A stretch of DNA of 64,000 nucleotides from Candidatus Aalborgicola bjergmarkensis. GTDB taxonomy: Bacteria > Pseudomonadota > Gammaproteobacteria > Burkholderiales > Burkholderiaceae_C. The stretch spans positions 1-64,000 of the forward strand of contig JADJFE010000039.1 of the NCBI GenBank assembly GCA_016708725.1, in the 5' to 3' direction. Below the pieces are notes generated by a model, which did not search any database, was not told the DNA's origin, and saw only the letters and a program-made list of their open reading frames with translations. Numbering within the stretch: position 1 is the first letter of the stretch; each line of letters opens with the position of its first letter. Made by a program: the position numbers and the translations under genes. Of this stretch, positions 17,137 to 27,429 are shown piece by piece.

Positions 17137-19212
17137 ATGAAAAATGCTCGAATTTTAATCGTCGAAGACGAAACCATCGTCGCCCGTGACATCCAGATGC
17201 AATTGCTTGAGCTTGGCTACGAGGTTGTGGGCCTGGCTACACGGGGCGAAGAGGCCATTGCGATGACGGCGCAGGCCAAGCCGGACCTGGTGCTGATGGA
17301 CATTCAACTGGCCGGGACGATGGATGGCATCGCAGCAGCCGATACCATCCGCGCCAATACCCAGCAGCGCGTGCCTGTTGTGTTCCTCACGGCCTACGAT
17401 GCCGACGATGTCCTGGCTCGGGCCAAGGTGACAGAGCCATTTGGGTACATTCTGAAACCCTTTTCATCACGTGTGTTGCACAGTGTGCTGGAAATGGCCC
17501 TTTACAAGATTCAGGCCGAGGCACGCTTGCGCGAACCCAATCTGTACAGTCAGGCAATTCTGGACAACATGGCCGATGGTGTCCTTACTTTTGACACCAC
17601 CGGTGCCGTGGTCAGCACCAATGCAGCTGCGAAGCGTATGTTTGGCTTTCAGCCAGGAGATGCGCTCGACTGCGGCGTCAGTGCACTGGTGCCACCCTAT
17701 ATGCGTCCACAGCTCAAGGCTTTTTTAGACCAGGTGCAACACCGCAGTCCCAGTCTGGGCACCAGCCATACGCGAGAAATTGTCGGTCAGCGCAAAGACG
17801 GCAGTGTCTTTCCCTTGAGCTTGTCGGTATCCAAAATGGCACAGCAAGGACAAGCGCGCGCCTTTGTTGGAATTGCCCGCGACTTGAGTCCTGCGCAGCA
17901 GGGAGCGGAAGAAATCCACCAACTGGCTTTTTTCGACAGCTTGACACAGCTTCCCAACCGCCGCTTGTTTCTCGATCATATGCAGCAAGCATTGCTGACC
18001 TCGGCGCGCAATGGCCAGTATGGCGCGCTGATTCTGTTGAATCTGGACCATTTCAAGCGTGTCAACAGTACCTTGGGTTACGACATGGGCGACCTGTTGC
18101 TCAAGGAAATGGCGCGCCGCCTCAAAGCCATTGTGAACGAAAGCGACTTGGTAGCCCGTCTGGGGGGTGACGAATTTGTGGTGTTACTCAGCGCCGTGGG
18201 GCAACATGCGCAGGCGGCAGCAACGCAGGCTGAAGCCACGGTTACTAAAATACTCCAGGAGTTGGGTAAGCCCTGCAGTCTGGATGGCCACATTTTGAAT
18301 TGCACCCCGAGTTTGGGTGTTGTAGTGTTCCTGGCAAATAAACAGGGTCTGCAGCAGTTGCTCAAGAATGCCGAGTTGGCCATGCGCAAGGCCAAGGAAG
18401 CTGGCCGCAGCACCTTCCGGTTTTTTGATGCTGCGATGCACAGCGCCGTGGTTGCACACCGACAACGCGTTTCCGATCTCCAGCGAGCTCTCGAACAGCA
18501 AGACTTTTTGCTGCACTACCAGATGCAATACGACCAGAACGCACAACCCATTGGTGTCGAAGCCTTGTTGCGCTGGCAACATCCATTGCGCGGAATTTTG
18601 CCTGCGGTGGAGTTCATTGCCTTGGCTGAAGAGACCCGCTTGATCCTGCCGCTGGGGCAGTGGGTACTGGAGAAGGCCTGTACACAACTGGCTGGCTGGA
18701 GCAGCAATCCTATTCGCTCAAACTGGAGCATGGCGGTCAACATCAGCCCCTTGCAGTTTGCGCAAGATGATTTCGTTGCCAATGTGATGGCAGCGCTTGC
18801 CAGCGCAGGGGCCAATCCACAACGTTTACGGTTGGAATTGACCGAGGGTATGTTGCTCCAGGGAGGAGTGGAGGTCATGAAAAAGATGCGCGCCCTCCGG
18901 GAGCAAAATGTGCAATGTGCACTCGATGACTTCGGTACCGGTTATTCCTCACTATCATTGCTCAAGACACTGCCTCTGGTGCAGTTGAAGATGGATCCGT
19001 CATTTGTGCGCGATCTGCACACAAACGCCAATGCACTCGCAATTGCCCAAGCCATCGTGGCCCTGGGCCATAGCCTGGGCCTGCAGGTGATCGCTGAAGG
19101 TGTGGAAAACGCCGCTCAACGCGACTTGTTGGCAAGCATCCAGTGCGACGCGTTCCAGGGCAATCATTTTGCACTTCCGGTGGCAGTCGGTGAGTTGCCA
19201 CTTCCTCAATGA
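17137..19212 (+). CDS. REC-PAS-GGDEF-EAL response regulator
   Basis: A 691-residue c-di-GMP response regulator. The receiver domain (1-120) has acidic residues Glu10-Asp11 and phosphoacceptor Asp55 (LVLMDIQLAG). A PAS domain follows (about 135-245), then GGDEF (about 255-415, motif RLGGDEFVVL) and EAL (about 430-680, with GVEALLRW and DDFGTGYSS). Near the C-terminus the usual QGYLFGKP is replaced by QGNHFALP. The chosen ATG gives MKNARILIVEDE, the expected receiver start. Its kinase may be the sensor encoded just downstream at 19289; that pairing is inferred from adjacency. Confidence 0.92.
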   Translation: MKNARILIVEDETIVARDIQMQLLELGYEVVGLATRGEEAIAMTAQAKPDLVLMDIQLAGTMDGIAAADTIRANTQQRVPVVFLTAYDADDVLARAKVTEPFGYILKPFSSRVLHSVLEMALYKIQAEARLREPNLYSQAILDNMADGVLTFDTTGAVVSTNAAAKRMFGFQPGDALDCGVSALVPPYMRPQLKAFLDQVQHRSPSLGTSHTREIVGQRKDGSVFPLSLSVSKMAQQGQARAFVGIARDLSPAQQGAEEIHQLAFFDSLTQLPNRRLFLDHMQQALLTSARNGQYGALILLNLDHFKRVNSTLGYDMGDLLLKEMARRLKAIVNESDLVARLGGDEFVVLLSAVGQHAQAAATQAEATVTKILQELGKPCSLDGHILNCTPSLGVVVFLANKQGLQQLLKNAELAMRKAKEAGRSTFRFFDAAMHSAVVAHRQRVSDLQRALEQQDFLLHYQMQYDQNAQPIGVEALLRWQHPLRGILPAVEFIALAEETRLILPLGQWVLEKACTQLAGWSSNPIRSNWSMAVNISPLQFAQDDFVANVMAALASAGANPQRLRLELTEGMLLQGGVEVMKKMRALREQNVQCALDDFGTGYSSLSLLKTLPLVQLKMDPSFVRDLHTNANALAIAQAIVALGHSLGLQVIAEGVENAAQRDLLASIQCDAFQGNHFALPVAVGELPLPQ

Positions 19213-19220
19213 AAACACCT

Positions 19221-19265
19221 TCTAGCGCTCTTGGGATGTGCGAGAGCAGCTATGTATTTGATAGC
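19221..19265 (+). repeat. Degenerate REP-like repeat, inverse orientation
   Basis: Reads CTAGCGCTCTTGGGATG followed by GCGAGAGCAGCTATG, resembling the right (inverse) arm of the paired repeats elsewhere. It fills most of the 76-bp gap between the response-regulator stop and the kinase start. The match is partial. Confidence 0.4.
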
Positions 19266-19288
19266 CTCTATAGGCTGGAGCATGCGCG

Positions 19289-21686
19289 ATGACCCATCGT
19301 ATTTTGACCTGGAACTGGTTCAGGGATGCTTGCTACGTTGCATGGCACAGGTTTGATTCCGTCGTCTTTTGGAGTCGGGTGCCGGATTTTGCGGGCCTGA
19401 CTGTCAGCCTGTTAGGCTGTGTTGTCTTGCTTGGCTGGCTATTTGACGTTGCCGTGCTGAAAAGCATCCACCCGGCCTGGGTCACCATGAAGGCCAACAC
19501 GGCACTCGGGTTTGTGCTGTGTGGGGTGGCGCTTTGCCTGGAAGAGCGATGCAAAAACCTCGTGGCGTACTGCCTGGCCCCGTGTTGACTCCATGCTGGC
19601 CCTGGCAATCTTCTTGTTGGGTTTGCTGAACCTGTTCCAATATGTCAGTGGCACAGATTTGGGCGTGGACCAGATTTTGTTCAGGGAGCCTGCAGGAGCA
19701 GTGGGTACCTTGGCACCGGGGCGTATGGCGCCGGCTACGGCGCTGTGCTTTTTGTTTTTTGGACTGGCCTTGATGCTGGATCGCCATTCCGCACGCACGC
19801 ACTTGAAAACCCTTCTGGCATTCGCCACGGCCTTGCCAGCGCTAGCAGGAATTCTGGGCTATTTGTACCATGTTCCCAATCTTTATGGACTGGGGAACAA
19901 GACGCAAATGGCCAGCCACACGGCCCTGGCATTTTTATTGCTGTCCTTCGGTCTGATTTGCCTGCAGTACGACACGGGGGTCATCGGTCTTATCCGACGC
20001 CGCGATTCAGGAGGCAGAACTGCGCGTTTGCTGTTTCCCGTCGTCCTGCTCCTGCCCCCGCTCATTGGCTGGTTGAAATTGGCAGGTGATCGATCCGGCT
20101 TGATCGAACCCGCTTTCAGCGTAGGGATCGTTGCAATCACTTACATCATCACCTTTCTGGCTTTGATTACCTGGCACGCCGATGCCCTGTCGCGCACCGA
20201 AACCGAACAAAAACGGTTAAAAGAAATCTTGCAACTGAATATGGCGGACTTGACCGAAAGCCATCGGGAGTTAGCGCGGCGCGAACGTGCGCTACTGGAG
20301 ATGGGGCGCATGGCCAAGGTGGGAGGCTGGGAACTGGACCTTACCACCAACCAGCTGAAGTGGTCGGATGAAGTGTTCAGCATTCACGAAACACCCAGGC
20401 ACTTTCGGCCCAATCTGGAAGAAACGATCAACTTCTTTGTTGATGAATCGCGCCCGGCCATCAACCGTGCCCTCAAGGATGCAATGGAACAAGGCATTTC
20501 CTTTGATCTGGAGTTGCAGATCAAGACTTTGACCGGCAAAAAACGCTGGGTTCAGGTAATAGGCAAGCCACACGGTGACGAAGGTCAGGTTGCACACACG
20601 ATTTCTGGCACGTTTCAGAACATTACCGAGCGCAAAGCGGGGGAAGAGAAACTGCGCCAACTCTCGCACATCACCGAACAGGCACCCTTGTCGATTGTCA
20701 TTACCGACTTGCAAGGAGCAATTGAATACGTCAACCCGAAGTTCCAGCAGGTCACAGGGTATGCAAACCAAGACGTAATCGGCCAGAATCCGCGCATCCT
20801 TCAGTCGGGACAAACTCCGCCTCAGGTATACACCGACCTATGGCAAACACTGCTCGCCGGGGGCGTTTGGCGTGGAGAATTTCACAACCGCAAGAAAAAT
20901 GGCGAAGTTTTTGTTGAAAAGGCGGTGATCTCTCCGATTGTCGCCGCCAATGGTGTTGTCAGTCACTATGTAGCACTCAAGGAGGACATCACGCTACAAA
21001 AACTGAGCCAGCGCAAACTAGAGCAGTTGGTACAGGAAAAAACAGCCTTACTCAACGAAGTGCACCATCGGGTCAAGAACAACCTGCAGGTCATCACCAG
21101 CCTGCTGCGGCTGGAAGAAGGGCGTAGCACCCAGATGCTCACCAAAACCGTGCTGCACGAGATGCAAGGGCGCATCCGTTCCATGGCCCTGGTGCATGAA
21201 ACCCTGTACCGCTCCGGAACCTACGCTGCAGTCAACCTGGCAAGCTACATCCGGCAGGTGGTGACGATGGCGTTTACAGCCCAGACCAGTGGCTCTGGTG
21301 CGGTGCGGCTGGTACTCAATCTTGAGCCGATCACGGCTACCATTGACCAGGCGACACCCTGTGGTTTATTGGTTAATGAGCTCATTTCAAACAGTCTGAA
21401 GCACGGGTTCTCGCCGAATGAACATGGCGAAGTGTGTGTCGATTTATTGCCGGTGACCCAAGCCAATGCCCCCGGAACGCAATACTGCTGTTTGCGCGTC
21501 CGCGATACCGGGGTCGGCTTGCCGCCGGATTTCGATGCCCGGCGCGCCCAATCGCTTGGTTTGCAACTGGTATCCGATCTGGCTCGACAGCTTGGCGGGA
21601 CGCTGGATGTCACGTCTACGCCAGGGGCAAGCTTTGCCATCACGTTTCCCATCGAGGCACCCAAGGTTACTGGCGACAAAACCTAG
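19289..21686 (+). CDS. Membrane sensor histidine kinase, HisKA_2 type, frameshifted
   Basis: A sensor kinase of about 800 residues after repair of one frameshift. The N-terminal third is a membrane domain of about eight hydrophobic segments, followed by a short coiled coil, two PAS domains, and a HisKA_2/HATPase module. The phospho-accepting histidine lies in LLNEVHHRVKNNLQVITSLL; the ATP-binding region shows LLVNELISNSLKHGF and DTGVGLP. The frameshift is an extra C in CCCC at 19578-19581: with three Cs the text reads CLARVDSMLALAIFLLG, joining two membrane segments. It has no receiver of its own; the REC-GGDEF-EAL protein encoded upstream is a plausible partner. Confidence 0.87.
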
Positions 21687-22888
21687 ATCGCTTCATAAAT
21701 ACGCTCCATCTCCAAAGCAATTTTTTCCGGATCGGGCCAAGCCTGTGCCCATCTACGGGCTTTTGCGCAGTAGCTGCGCCGTAAATCTGCGTCATTACGC
21801 AAGGCGATCAAAGCAGCAGCCATTTCGTCCGAAGAATCTCCCACCAACCAAGCCGCATCACCAATAATCTCCGGCACAGCCCCCACCGCCGTGCATACTG
21901 CGGGCAAACCAAACGACAGGGCTTCACAATTGGCCATACCGAAGGATTCTGTTGCCGTACTACTGGCATACACATCGGCAGCGGAAAAGTACAAACCAAT
22001 GTCATCCGTTACCTCGATGCGTAGTTTGTGTCGCATATCCACAGCGTCAGCTGCTTCCAGTAGCGGCGATTGATCACCCTCGCCCAAAATGATCAGGTTA
22101 GGACGCATGACCGTGTCAATGCTGCCACAGGCTGTGATTAACAGGGGAAAACGCTTCATGGGTATGAGTTGCCCGACAGCCAACACAATCCATTCGTCGG
22201 CAGCAATGCCCAGGAGTTGCCTGGCTTTGGCGCGCTCATAATGGCGCAGTGCAGGTCTGGGATGTAGAACAGCGTGCCAATTGTGGGGCAATGGCGCAGA
22301 CTTCGCCGATGTGCCAACAGGCCAGCGCAGATCGGATGCCAATTGCTGCAGGCCCGTATGACTGGGAGCACACAACCAGGCGGCGGACTGCGCCACACTG
22401 CGCTCCCAGGCCTGAAAGTGCCTAAGCAAATGGCGCGGAATGAATACCCCTGGCCGCTCCTGCACATACGCACCAAACCCGTGTTCGGTCACGCCCCAAC
22501 GGGCCTTTGCGCCCGTCCAACGGGCAAAGCATGTGAAAAGATACGCAAGAACGGGATCATGGCAGTGAACGTGGCTGATATTTTTAGCCTTCACCCAGCG
22601 CGCTGCGATCCAGGCAATCCGTGTGCGTTCAGCCAGCATGGCAAGTATTGCCTGGGATGCTGCCTGGTCAGGACCTGGAGGTGCATAGTGCCAACGCAGT
22701 ATGGCCAGTAAACACCGACCCAGCCATGCGGACCAACGGCCAATCGGATGGGTGCGACTGATGTCGCCATCCAGAATATCAACCGTGTGGTCACGTTCAC
22801 GCAAGGCTGTCACTATCGGTGCCAGGCTCTTGCCAATACCGTACCGGGCATCGCTTCCAGACTCGCGTGTAACGTGCAGAATGTACAT
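21683..22888 (-). CDS. Glycosyltransferase family 4
   Basis: A 401-residue GT-B glycosyltransferase. The N-terminal half starts MYILHVTRESG; the C-terminal half carries the GT4 signature region, VLAVGQLIPMKRFPLLI, then SSTATESFGMANCEALSFGL with the donor-binding glutamates, and PAVCTAVGAVPEII. The ATG at 22888 was chosen because it begins the family-like sequence; upstream in-frame codons overlap the Wzt gene. It lies 22 bp after wzt, so it probably helps build the polysaccharide exported by the Wzm/Wzt pair. The donor sugar cannot be read from the sequence. Its 3' end overlaps the end of the convergent kinase gene by 4 bp. Confidence 0.9.
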   Translation of the reverse strand: MYILHVTRESGSDARYGIGKSLAPIVTALRERDHTVDILDGDISRTHPIGRWSAWLGRCLLAILRWHYAPPGPDQAASQAILAMLAERTRIAWIAARWVKAKNISHVHCHDPVLAYLFTCFARWTGAKARWGVTEHGFGAYVQERPGVFIPRHLLRHFQAWERSVAQSAAWLCAPSHTGLQQLASDLRWPVGTSAKSAPLPHNWHAVLHPRPALRHYERAKARQLLGIAADEWIVLAVGQLIPMKRFPLLITACGSIDTVMRPNLIILGEGDQSPLLEAADAVDMRHKLRIEVTDDIGLYFSAADVYASSTATESFGMANCEALSFGLPAVCTAVGAVPEIIGDAAWLVGDSSDEMAAALIALRNDADLRRSYCAKARRWAQAWPDPEKIALEMERIYEAI

Positions 22889-22910
22889 GACAATAAAAAC
22901 GTACAGCGTG

Positions 22911-24161
22911 TCAACAATCGACCTGCCACTGGTGCGAAAGGCGTACCAAGCCTTGCTCCAGACCCTCTTGCACCACCGTGAGACGGCTGACTTCCTGCAC
23001 TTCTTCATGCACAAAAAGAGCACGGTCACACAAGAGCCAGGCAGCGATACTGTACTCTCCACGCAACAGGGGTATTTTCTCGAATACACAGGTGGCCCGG
23101 CCCGTTCCGTCGTGGGCAATGGGCAGCACGATGCCATCGTGCAGTGTGCCACTGCTGGTAACGCAACGTCCGTCCAGCGTGTTGAAGGTGACCGCCAGAG
23201 AAGGGGTGTCCCCATCCTTGGCGCGGTATGCAATCTCAATCCTGACGGTACTGCGTCCACTGAACGCAATAGCATTGTCAACCCCATCAACCGTCACCCT
23301 GACCTGCTCGATGCGCGATTGGGCGATTGTGTCAACTCCATTCGATGGACGGGCTTTATCGACCTCCCCTCCCGAAGAACTAGCAGCACTCCTGGCACTA
23401 GCCTGCCCAGCCATCTCATCCAGAAAAGCGGTATATGAACGGATGACATCTGCTGATTGCCCCATGGCCCGCACCTGACCTTGCTCTAACCACAAAGCCC
23501 GGCTGCACAAGGCCTCGACCTGGTACATGGAATGGGAGCAAAACAGAATGGTTTTTCCAGCATCCTTCAGACGCATGATGCGCTCAAACGATTTGCGTGC
23601 AAAAGCGCCATCCCCCACCGACAACGCTTCATCAATAACCAGGATATCTGGATCGACACTCGTGGCAATGGAGAATGCCAGCCGCACATACATGCCGCTG
23701 GAATACGTCTTGACTGGTTGTCCGATAAAGTCACCGATGCCAGAAAACTCCACAATCGCGTCATAACGTTGGTCAATTTCGACTTTACTAAGACCCAGGA
23801 TGGAGGCGTTGAGATAAATATTTTCGCGCCCCGTGAAATCCGGGTTAAAGCCAGCACCCAGTTCCAGCAAGGCGGCCACACGCCCACGCACGGCAACATT
23901 ACCGTGCGATGGTGTCAGGGTGCCGCAGACCAGTTGCAACAGGGTCGATTTACCAGCACCGTTGCGTCCGATCAATCCCAGAACCTGGCCTTTTTCGAGT
24001 TCAAAATTGACATCACGCAAAGCGGTGAATTCACGAAAATAGCGCCGCCGACTGCGCATGATCATTTGTTTGAGGCGATCAATGGGCTGGTCATAGAGAC
24101 GAAATACCTTGCCCAACTGCCGTGCAGCAATGACCGAACCTGAGACTGAACTAGAGGACAT
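22911..24161 (-). CDS. wzt: Polysaccharide ABC exporter ATPase (Wzt type)
   Basis: A 416-residue ATPase subunit of an ABC-2 exporter for O-antigen or other surface polysaccharide. The ATPase domain (about 1-255) has Walker A GLIGRNGAGKST, the TagH/Wzt-type signature TYSSGMYVRLAF and Walker B ILVIDEALSVGD. A C-terminal extension (about 275-416) is of the Wzt carbohydrate-binding type, which recognises a modified chain end in some systems. Its start overlaps the end of the permease gene by 11 bp, so the two are translationally coupled. Confidence 0.92.
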   Translation of the reverse strand: MSSSSVSGSVIAARQLGKVFRLYDQPIDRLKQMIMRSRRRYFREFTALRDVNFELEKGQVLGLIGRNGAGKSTLLQLVCGTLTPSHGNVAVRGRVAALLELGAGFNPDFTGRENIYLNASILGLSKVEIDQRYDAIVEFSGIGDFIGQPVKTYSSGMYVRLAFSIATSVDPDILVIDEALSVGDGAFARKSFERIMRLKDAGKTILFCSHSMYQVEALCSRALWLEQGQVRAMGQSADVIRSYTAFLDEMAGQASARSAASSSGGEVDKARPSNGVDTIAQSRIEQVRVTVDGVDNAIAFSGRSTVRIEIAYRAKDGDTPSLAVTFNTLDGRCVTSSGTLHDGIVLPIAHDGTGRATCVFEKIPLLRGEYSIAAWLLCDRALFVHEEVQEVSRLTVVQEGLEQGLVRLSHQWQVDC

Positions 24162-24960
24162 CGGCGAATCCTCTGCGTGTCAGCTGAAAGAATGTTGCCC
24201 CCAGAACGGCAAACAAGGTGGAAAAAAGTGCGTACAACCCTAACGCATTCCAATCGGGCCACAGACCCTGCAACACCACCGTACGCACCTGCTCGATGAT
24301 CAGTGTCAGTGGATTCAGATGCATCCAGTACTGCCAACTGCTGTCCAGTGTTGCCACGGAATAAAACACGGGAGACATGAACATCATCAGGCTGACAACC
24401 ATGGACATCACCTGGCCCACATCACGGGCAAAAACCCCCAAGGCAGACAAAAACCATCCCACTCCCAGCAGAAATGGCAAAAATGCCAACAACACCAGGG
24501 GCAGTGCTAGCACAGTCAAGGGCAGGCCACCACGCACAAGCAACAGTACCATGCACAATGACACCACACTGATTAGCAGGTGAAAGAAACCCGACAAGAC
24601 ACTGACCCAGGGGAGAATTTCAATCGGAAAGACAATCTTCTTGATCAAGTTGGGCTGTTCGATAATCAGATTTGGCGCCCTGTTGGCCACTTCGGAAAAT
24701 AGATTGAAGACCAGCAATCCGGCAAACACTTGCAAAGCGAATTCCAATCCACCATCTTTACTTGTATTTGGCCAACTGGCTCGAAAAACGCCTACAAAGA
24801 CGAACGAATACACCCCCAGCATAAGCAGTGGAGTCACAAAGGACCACGTCAACCCCAACATCGAGCCACGGTATCGGGCAAGAACATCACGACGGGCAAA
24901 TTGCCAGAGTAGTGAGCGGGTATTGAAGAATGGAAAGTAAGAGTGTTGGAAGCGAATCAC
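24151..24960 (-). CDS. wzm: Polysaccharide ABC exporter permease (Wzm type)
   Basis: A 269-residue ABC-2 permease with about six membrane helices, the channel partner of the Wzt-type ATPase encoded next. The N-terminal amphipathic segment (LLWQFARRDVLARYRGSMLG) and the WSFVTPLLMLGVYSFVF helix are typical of Wzm. It is the first gene of a three-gene minus-strand unit (permease, ATPase, glycosyltransferase). Confidence 0.92.
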   Translation of the reverse strand: MIRFQHSYFPFFNTRSLLWQFARRDVLARYRGSMLGLTWSFVTPLLMLGVYSFVFVGVFRASWPNTSKDGGLEFALQVFAGLLVFNLFSEVANRAPNLIIEQPNLIKKIVFPIEILPWVSVLSGFFHLLISVVSLCMVLLLVRGGLPLTVLALPLVLLAFLPFLLGVGWFLSALGVFARDVGQVMSMVVSLMMFMSPVFYSVATLDSSWQYWMHLNPLTLIIEQVRTVVLQGLWPDWNALGLYALFSTLFAVLGATFFQLTRRGFADVL

Positions 24961-25154
24961 ACAAGTAGTTTAACGACACTTTTACGCCATTCATTTTTGT
25001 GTTGTGCCCTGCACAAGTTCTCTTGACGAGTTAGAACCCTCTACCTACACGCAAACCGACACAGGGCGTAAAGTTGCGCCCTTGCGTTCGCGTGGCGGTC
25101 AATGTCAGCGGTGCCAATAATTCCCATCTACCCCCATCTCTTCTGGAGCATTCT

Positions 25155-25730
25155 ATGGTCAAAAAATTGCAGAAGTCTCGTTTGCTTAAGGCGCCACACA
25201 CCGAACTGAAGGAGTCAGTCAAAGATTCTGCCCAACAGATCTGGCAAGCTGGCTTGGGTGCTTTTACCCGGGCGCAGGCCGAGGGCTCCAAGGCATTTGA
25301 ATCCTTGGTGAAGGAAGGGGTCAGTATGCAACGCAAGACGCAGGCAGTCGCCGAAGAAAAGATTAATGAGGCTACCAACAAAGTGTCAAGCATGGCTACC
25401 GGCATATCGACCAAGGCATCGGGTCAATGGGATAAACTGGAAAACATCTTTGAAGATCGTGTTGCCAAAGCATTGAACAAGCTCGGAGTTCCTTCTGCCA
25501 AGGATGTCAATGCGTTGATTGCACGTATTGACGAATTAAACAAGGCTGTTGAAAAGCTGTCGGCAAAAGCCACCGGTGTCAACACAGGCAGCGAAGAAGA
25601 TGCTCCGGTCAAGACGCGGATTGCCACCGTGCGCAAGACAGTCAGCAAGTCTACCAAAGCCGTCTCAAAACCAGCCGCTCCAGTAGTTGAGACGCTTGAG
25701 GAGCCGTCAGCGGGATCCTCCTCAAACTGA
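25155..25730 (+). CDS. Poly(hydroxyalkanoate) granule-associated phasin
   Basis: Phasins coat PHA storage granules. This 191-residue protein starts MVKKLQKSRLLKAP, continues with an amphipathic helical phasin core (QIWQAGLGAFTRAQAEG, about 30-115), and ends in a lysine/serine/threonine- and proline-rich tail (KTVSKSTKAVSKPAAP), a layout known from PhaI/PhaF-type granule proteins that can bind DNA. The ATG at 25155 follows TGGAGC and gives the family start; an in-frame ATG 27 codons upstream is less likely. A clear hairpin terminator follows. No PHA synthase gene is in the window. Confidence 0.88.
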   Translation: MVKKLQKSRLLKAPHTELKESVKDSAQQIWQAGLGAFTRAQAEGSKAFESLVKEGVSMQRKTQAVAEEKINEATNKVSSMATGISTKASGQWDKLENIFEDRVAKALNKLGVPSAKDVNALIARIDELNKAVEKLSAKATGVNTGSEEDAPVKTRIATVRKTVSKSTKAVSKPAAPVVETLEEPSAGSSSN

Positions 25731-25754
25731 TACCTAAGCCATTTTGAACGGAAG

Positions 25755-25779
25755 AAAGGGTGCCAAGGCACCCTTTTTC
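25755..25779 (+). terminator. Intrinsic terminator after the phasin gene
   Basis: AAAGGGTGCC-AA-GGCACCCTTTTT forms a perfect GGGTGCC/GGCACCC stem with a two-base loop and a T run, 25 bp after the phasin stop. Confidence 0.88.
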
Positions 25780-25921
25780 ATTCAGAGGCGCGCGACTTTA
25801 ACAAAAAGATGGACTCATACGCTGTATTGCGACAAAAAAGTAGTCATAGCGCTCTACACTTTGCACCTATGCACTTTAATTCCAATTTTTTGGCTCCGGT
25901 CATCCGCATGGACGACACCAC

Positions 25922-26587
25922 ATGGTAAAAAAAGCACCCCGTCGCACAGCAGAACGCATTCTCGAGGTTACGCTGGAGTTATTCAACCGTTTTGGCGAAC
26001 CGAATGTTTCAACTACACTGATTTCCGCCGAGTTGGGTATCAGTCCAGGAAACCTGTACTACCACTACCCAGCCAAAGATGAATTGATTAATTCATTGTT
26101 TGATCGTTACGAAAAATCGCTCAACGAGTTACTCAATGCCAGCGATGATGTGCGTGACGTGGAGGATGCCTGGTTTTTCATGCATACGCTTTTCGAGCTA
26201 ATATGGCAATATCGATTTCTCTACCGTGATCTCAATGATTTGTTGAGTAAGAACCGTCGGTTGGAAACCCATTTCCAATGGGTACTGAAAAACAAGACAC
26301 GCGCAGTTAAAACCATGCTTGATAGCATGAGTCGAACGGGTGCTATCCACATTGATTCGCGCGAACTTGAGTCAACGGCTACGAGTATGGTCGTCGTTTT
26401 GACCTACTGGCTAAGTTTCGAATATGTCAAAGATCCACGGAACGCTTTGGAACCCGAAAGTGCACAGGCCGCGCTATTGCGGGGCGCGCACCACGTGCTG
26501 AATCTGCTGGTGCCCTATCTGGAAGCACATCAGCGTACCCATCTACTCACATTGGTTGGCGCCTACTTTGCTCCCGTATCGCCCTGA
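25922..26587 (+). CDS. TetR-family transcriptional regulator
   Basis: A 221-residue one-component repressor-type protein. The N-terminal helix-turn-helix (about 8-55) reads RILEVTLELFNRFGEPNVST and then ISAELGISPGNLYYHYPAKDEL, the recognition-helix wording of TetR proteins. The rest is an all-helical ligand-binding domain that cannot be matched to an effector. It lies between the phasin and a TPR-like gene; control of PHA or fatty-acid functions is possible from context but not shown. The TPR gene follows 13 bp later and is probably cotranscribed. Confidence 0.9.
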   Translation: MVKKAPRRTAERILEVTLELFNRFGEPNVSTTLISAELGISPGNLYYHYPAKDELINSLFDRYEKSLNELLNASDDVRDVEDAWFFMHTLFELIWQYRFLYRDLNDLLSKNRRLETHFQWVLKNKTRAVKTMLDSMSRTGAIHIDSRELESTATSMVVVLTYWLSFEYVKDPRNALEPESAQAALLRGAHHVLNLLVPYLEAHQRTHLLTLVGAYFAPVSP

Positions 26588-26600
26588 GGATTAACCAAAC

Positions 26601-27377
26601 ATGGCCCACTGGACATCTTTTGCATACCTTGGTGAGTATCGGTTTTCAGCCGGAAGTGTCAAAAAACAATGGCACCGCCTGCATGCCGGTGACCAAGAGC
26701 CGTTGCCCAAGAGTAGTAAGCTGCTTTCAGCCTGGGCTTTATTTCACAGTGGCGAATTTGAAAAGGCCAGCGCAGCAGCTTTGCTATGCGGCTCGGAAGG
26801 TGTCACACTGGCAAACAAAGCTACCTGCGTATACGCCAATTACATTGAAACCAAGGAGAAGCAACGACTGGACCTATTTAATCAGGTGGCGCAACGCGCA
26901 GCACAACAAACCATTGCAGAACCACACAATGCCAATGCTTTTTATTGGCAGGCCTACGCTTTGGGTCGGTACAGCCAAGGTATCAGCGTGGCTAAGGCAC
27001 TGGCATTGGGAATAGGTAGCAAGGTCAAATCCACGCTTGAGACCGCTATTCGATTGGAACCCCGACATGCCGAGGCCCATATTGCGCTGGGTGCATTTCA
27101 CGCCGAAGTCATTGATAAAGTGGGGGCACTGATTGGTAACATGACCTACGGAGCAAAAAAGGAAACCAGTCTGGCCTTGCTTCAAAAGGCAATGAATCTG
27201 ACACCGGATTCACCACTGGCGTTGATGGAATACGCCAACGCACTGATCATGCTGGAGGGTGATAAACGCCTCGAAGATGCAACCCGGCTCTACGAGCTGG
27301 CTGCTGCAACCGAGGCTCTTGACGCCATGCAGCGTCTGGATGTGGAACTCGCCCGGTCCGAATTGGAAGAGTCATAA
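26601..27377 (+). CDS. TPR-like repeat protein
   Basis: A 258-residue soluble helical protein with no signal peptide. Tetratricopeptide-like segments can be seen at about 45-70 (LLSAWALFHSGEFEKASAAA), 110-170 (NAFYWQAYALGRYSQG, then RLEPRHAEAHIALGAFHAEV) and 195-235 (NLTPDSPLALMEYANALIML). Such repeats mediate protein contacts; no catalytic domain is present and the partner is unknown. It follows the TetR gene closely and precedes dnaG. Confidence 0.75.
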   Translation: MAHWTSFAYLGEYRFSAGSVKKQWHRLHAGDQEPLPKSSKLLSAWALFHSGEFEKASAAALLCGSEGVTLANKATCVYANYIETKEKQRLDLFNQVAQRAAQQTIAEPHNANAFYWQAYALGRYSQGISVAKALALGIGSKVKSTLETAIRLEPRHAEAHIALGAFHAEVIDKVGALIGNMTYGAKKETSLALLQKAMNLTPDSPLALMEYANALIMLEGDKRLEDATRLYELAAATEALDAMQRLDVELARSELEES

Positions 27378-27429
27378 GCGCAGTAGCTAGCCGTTGCTTT
27401 GGCTCGGCGCTTGTTTCTACAATTGCCTG

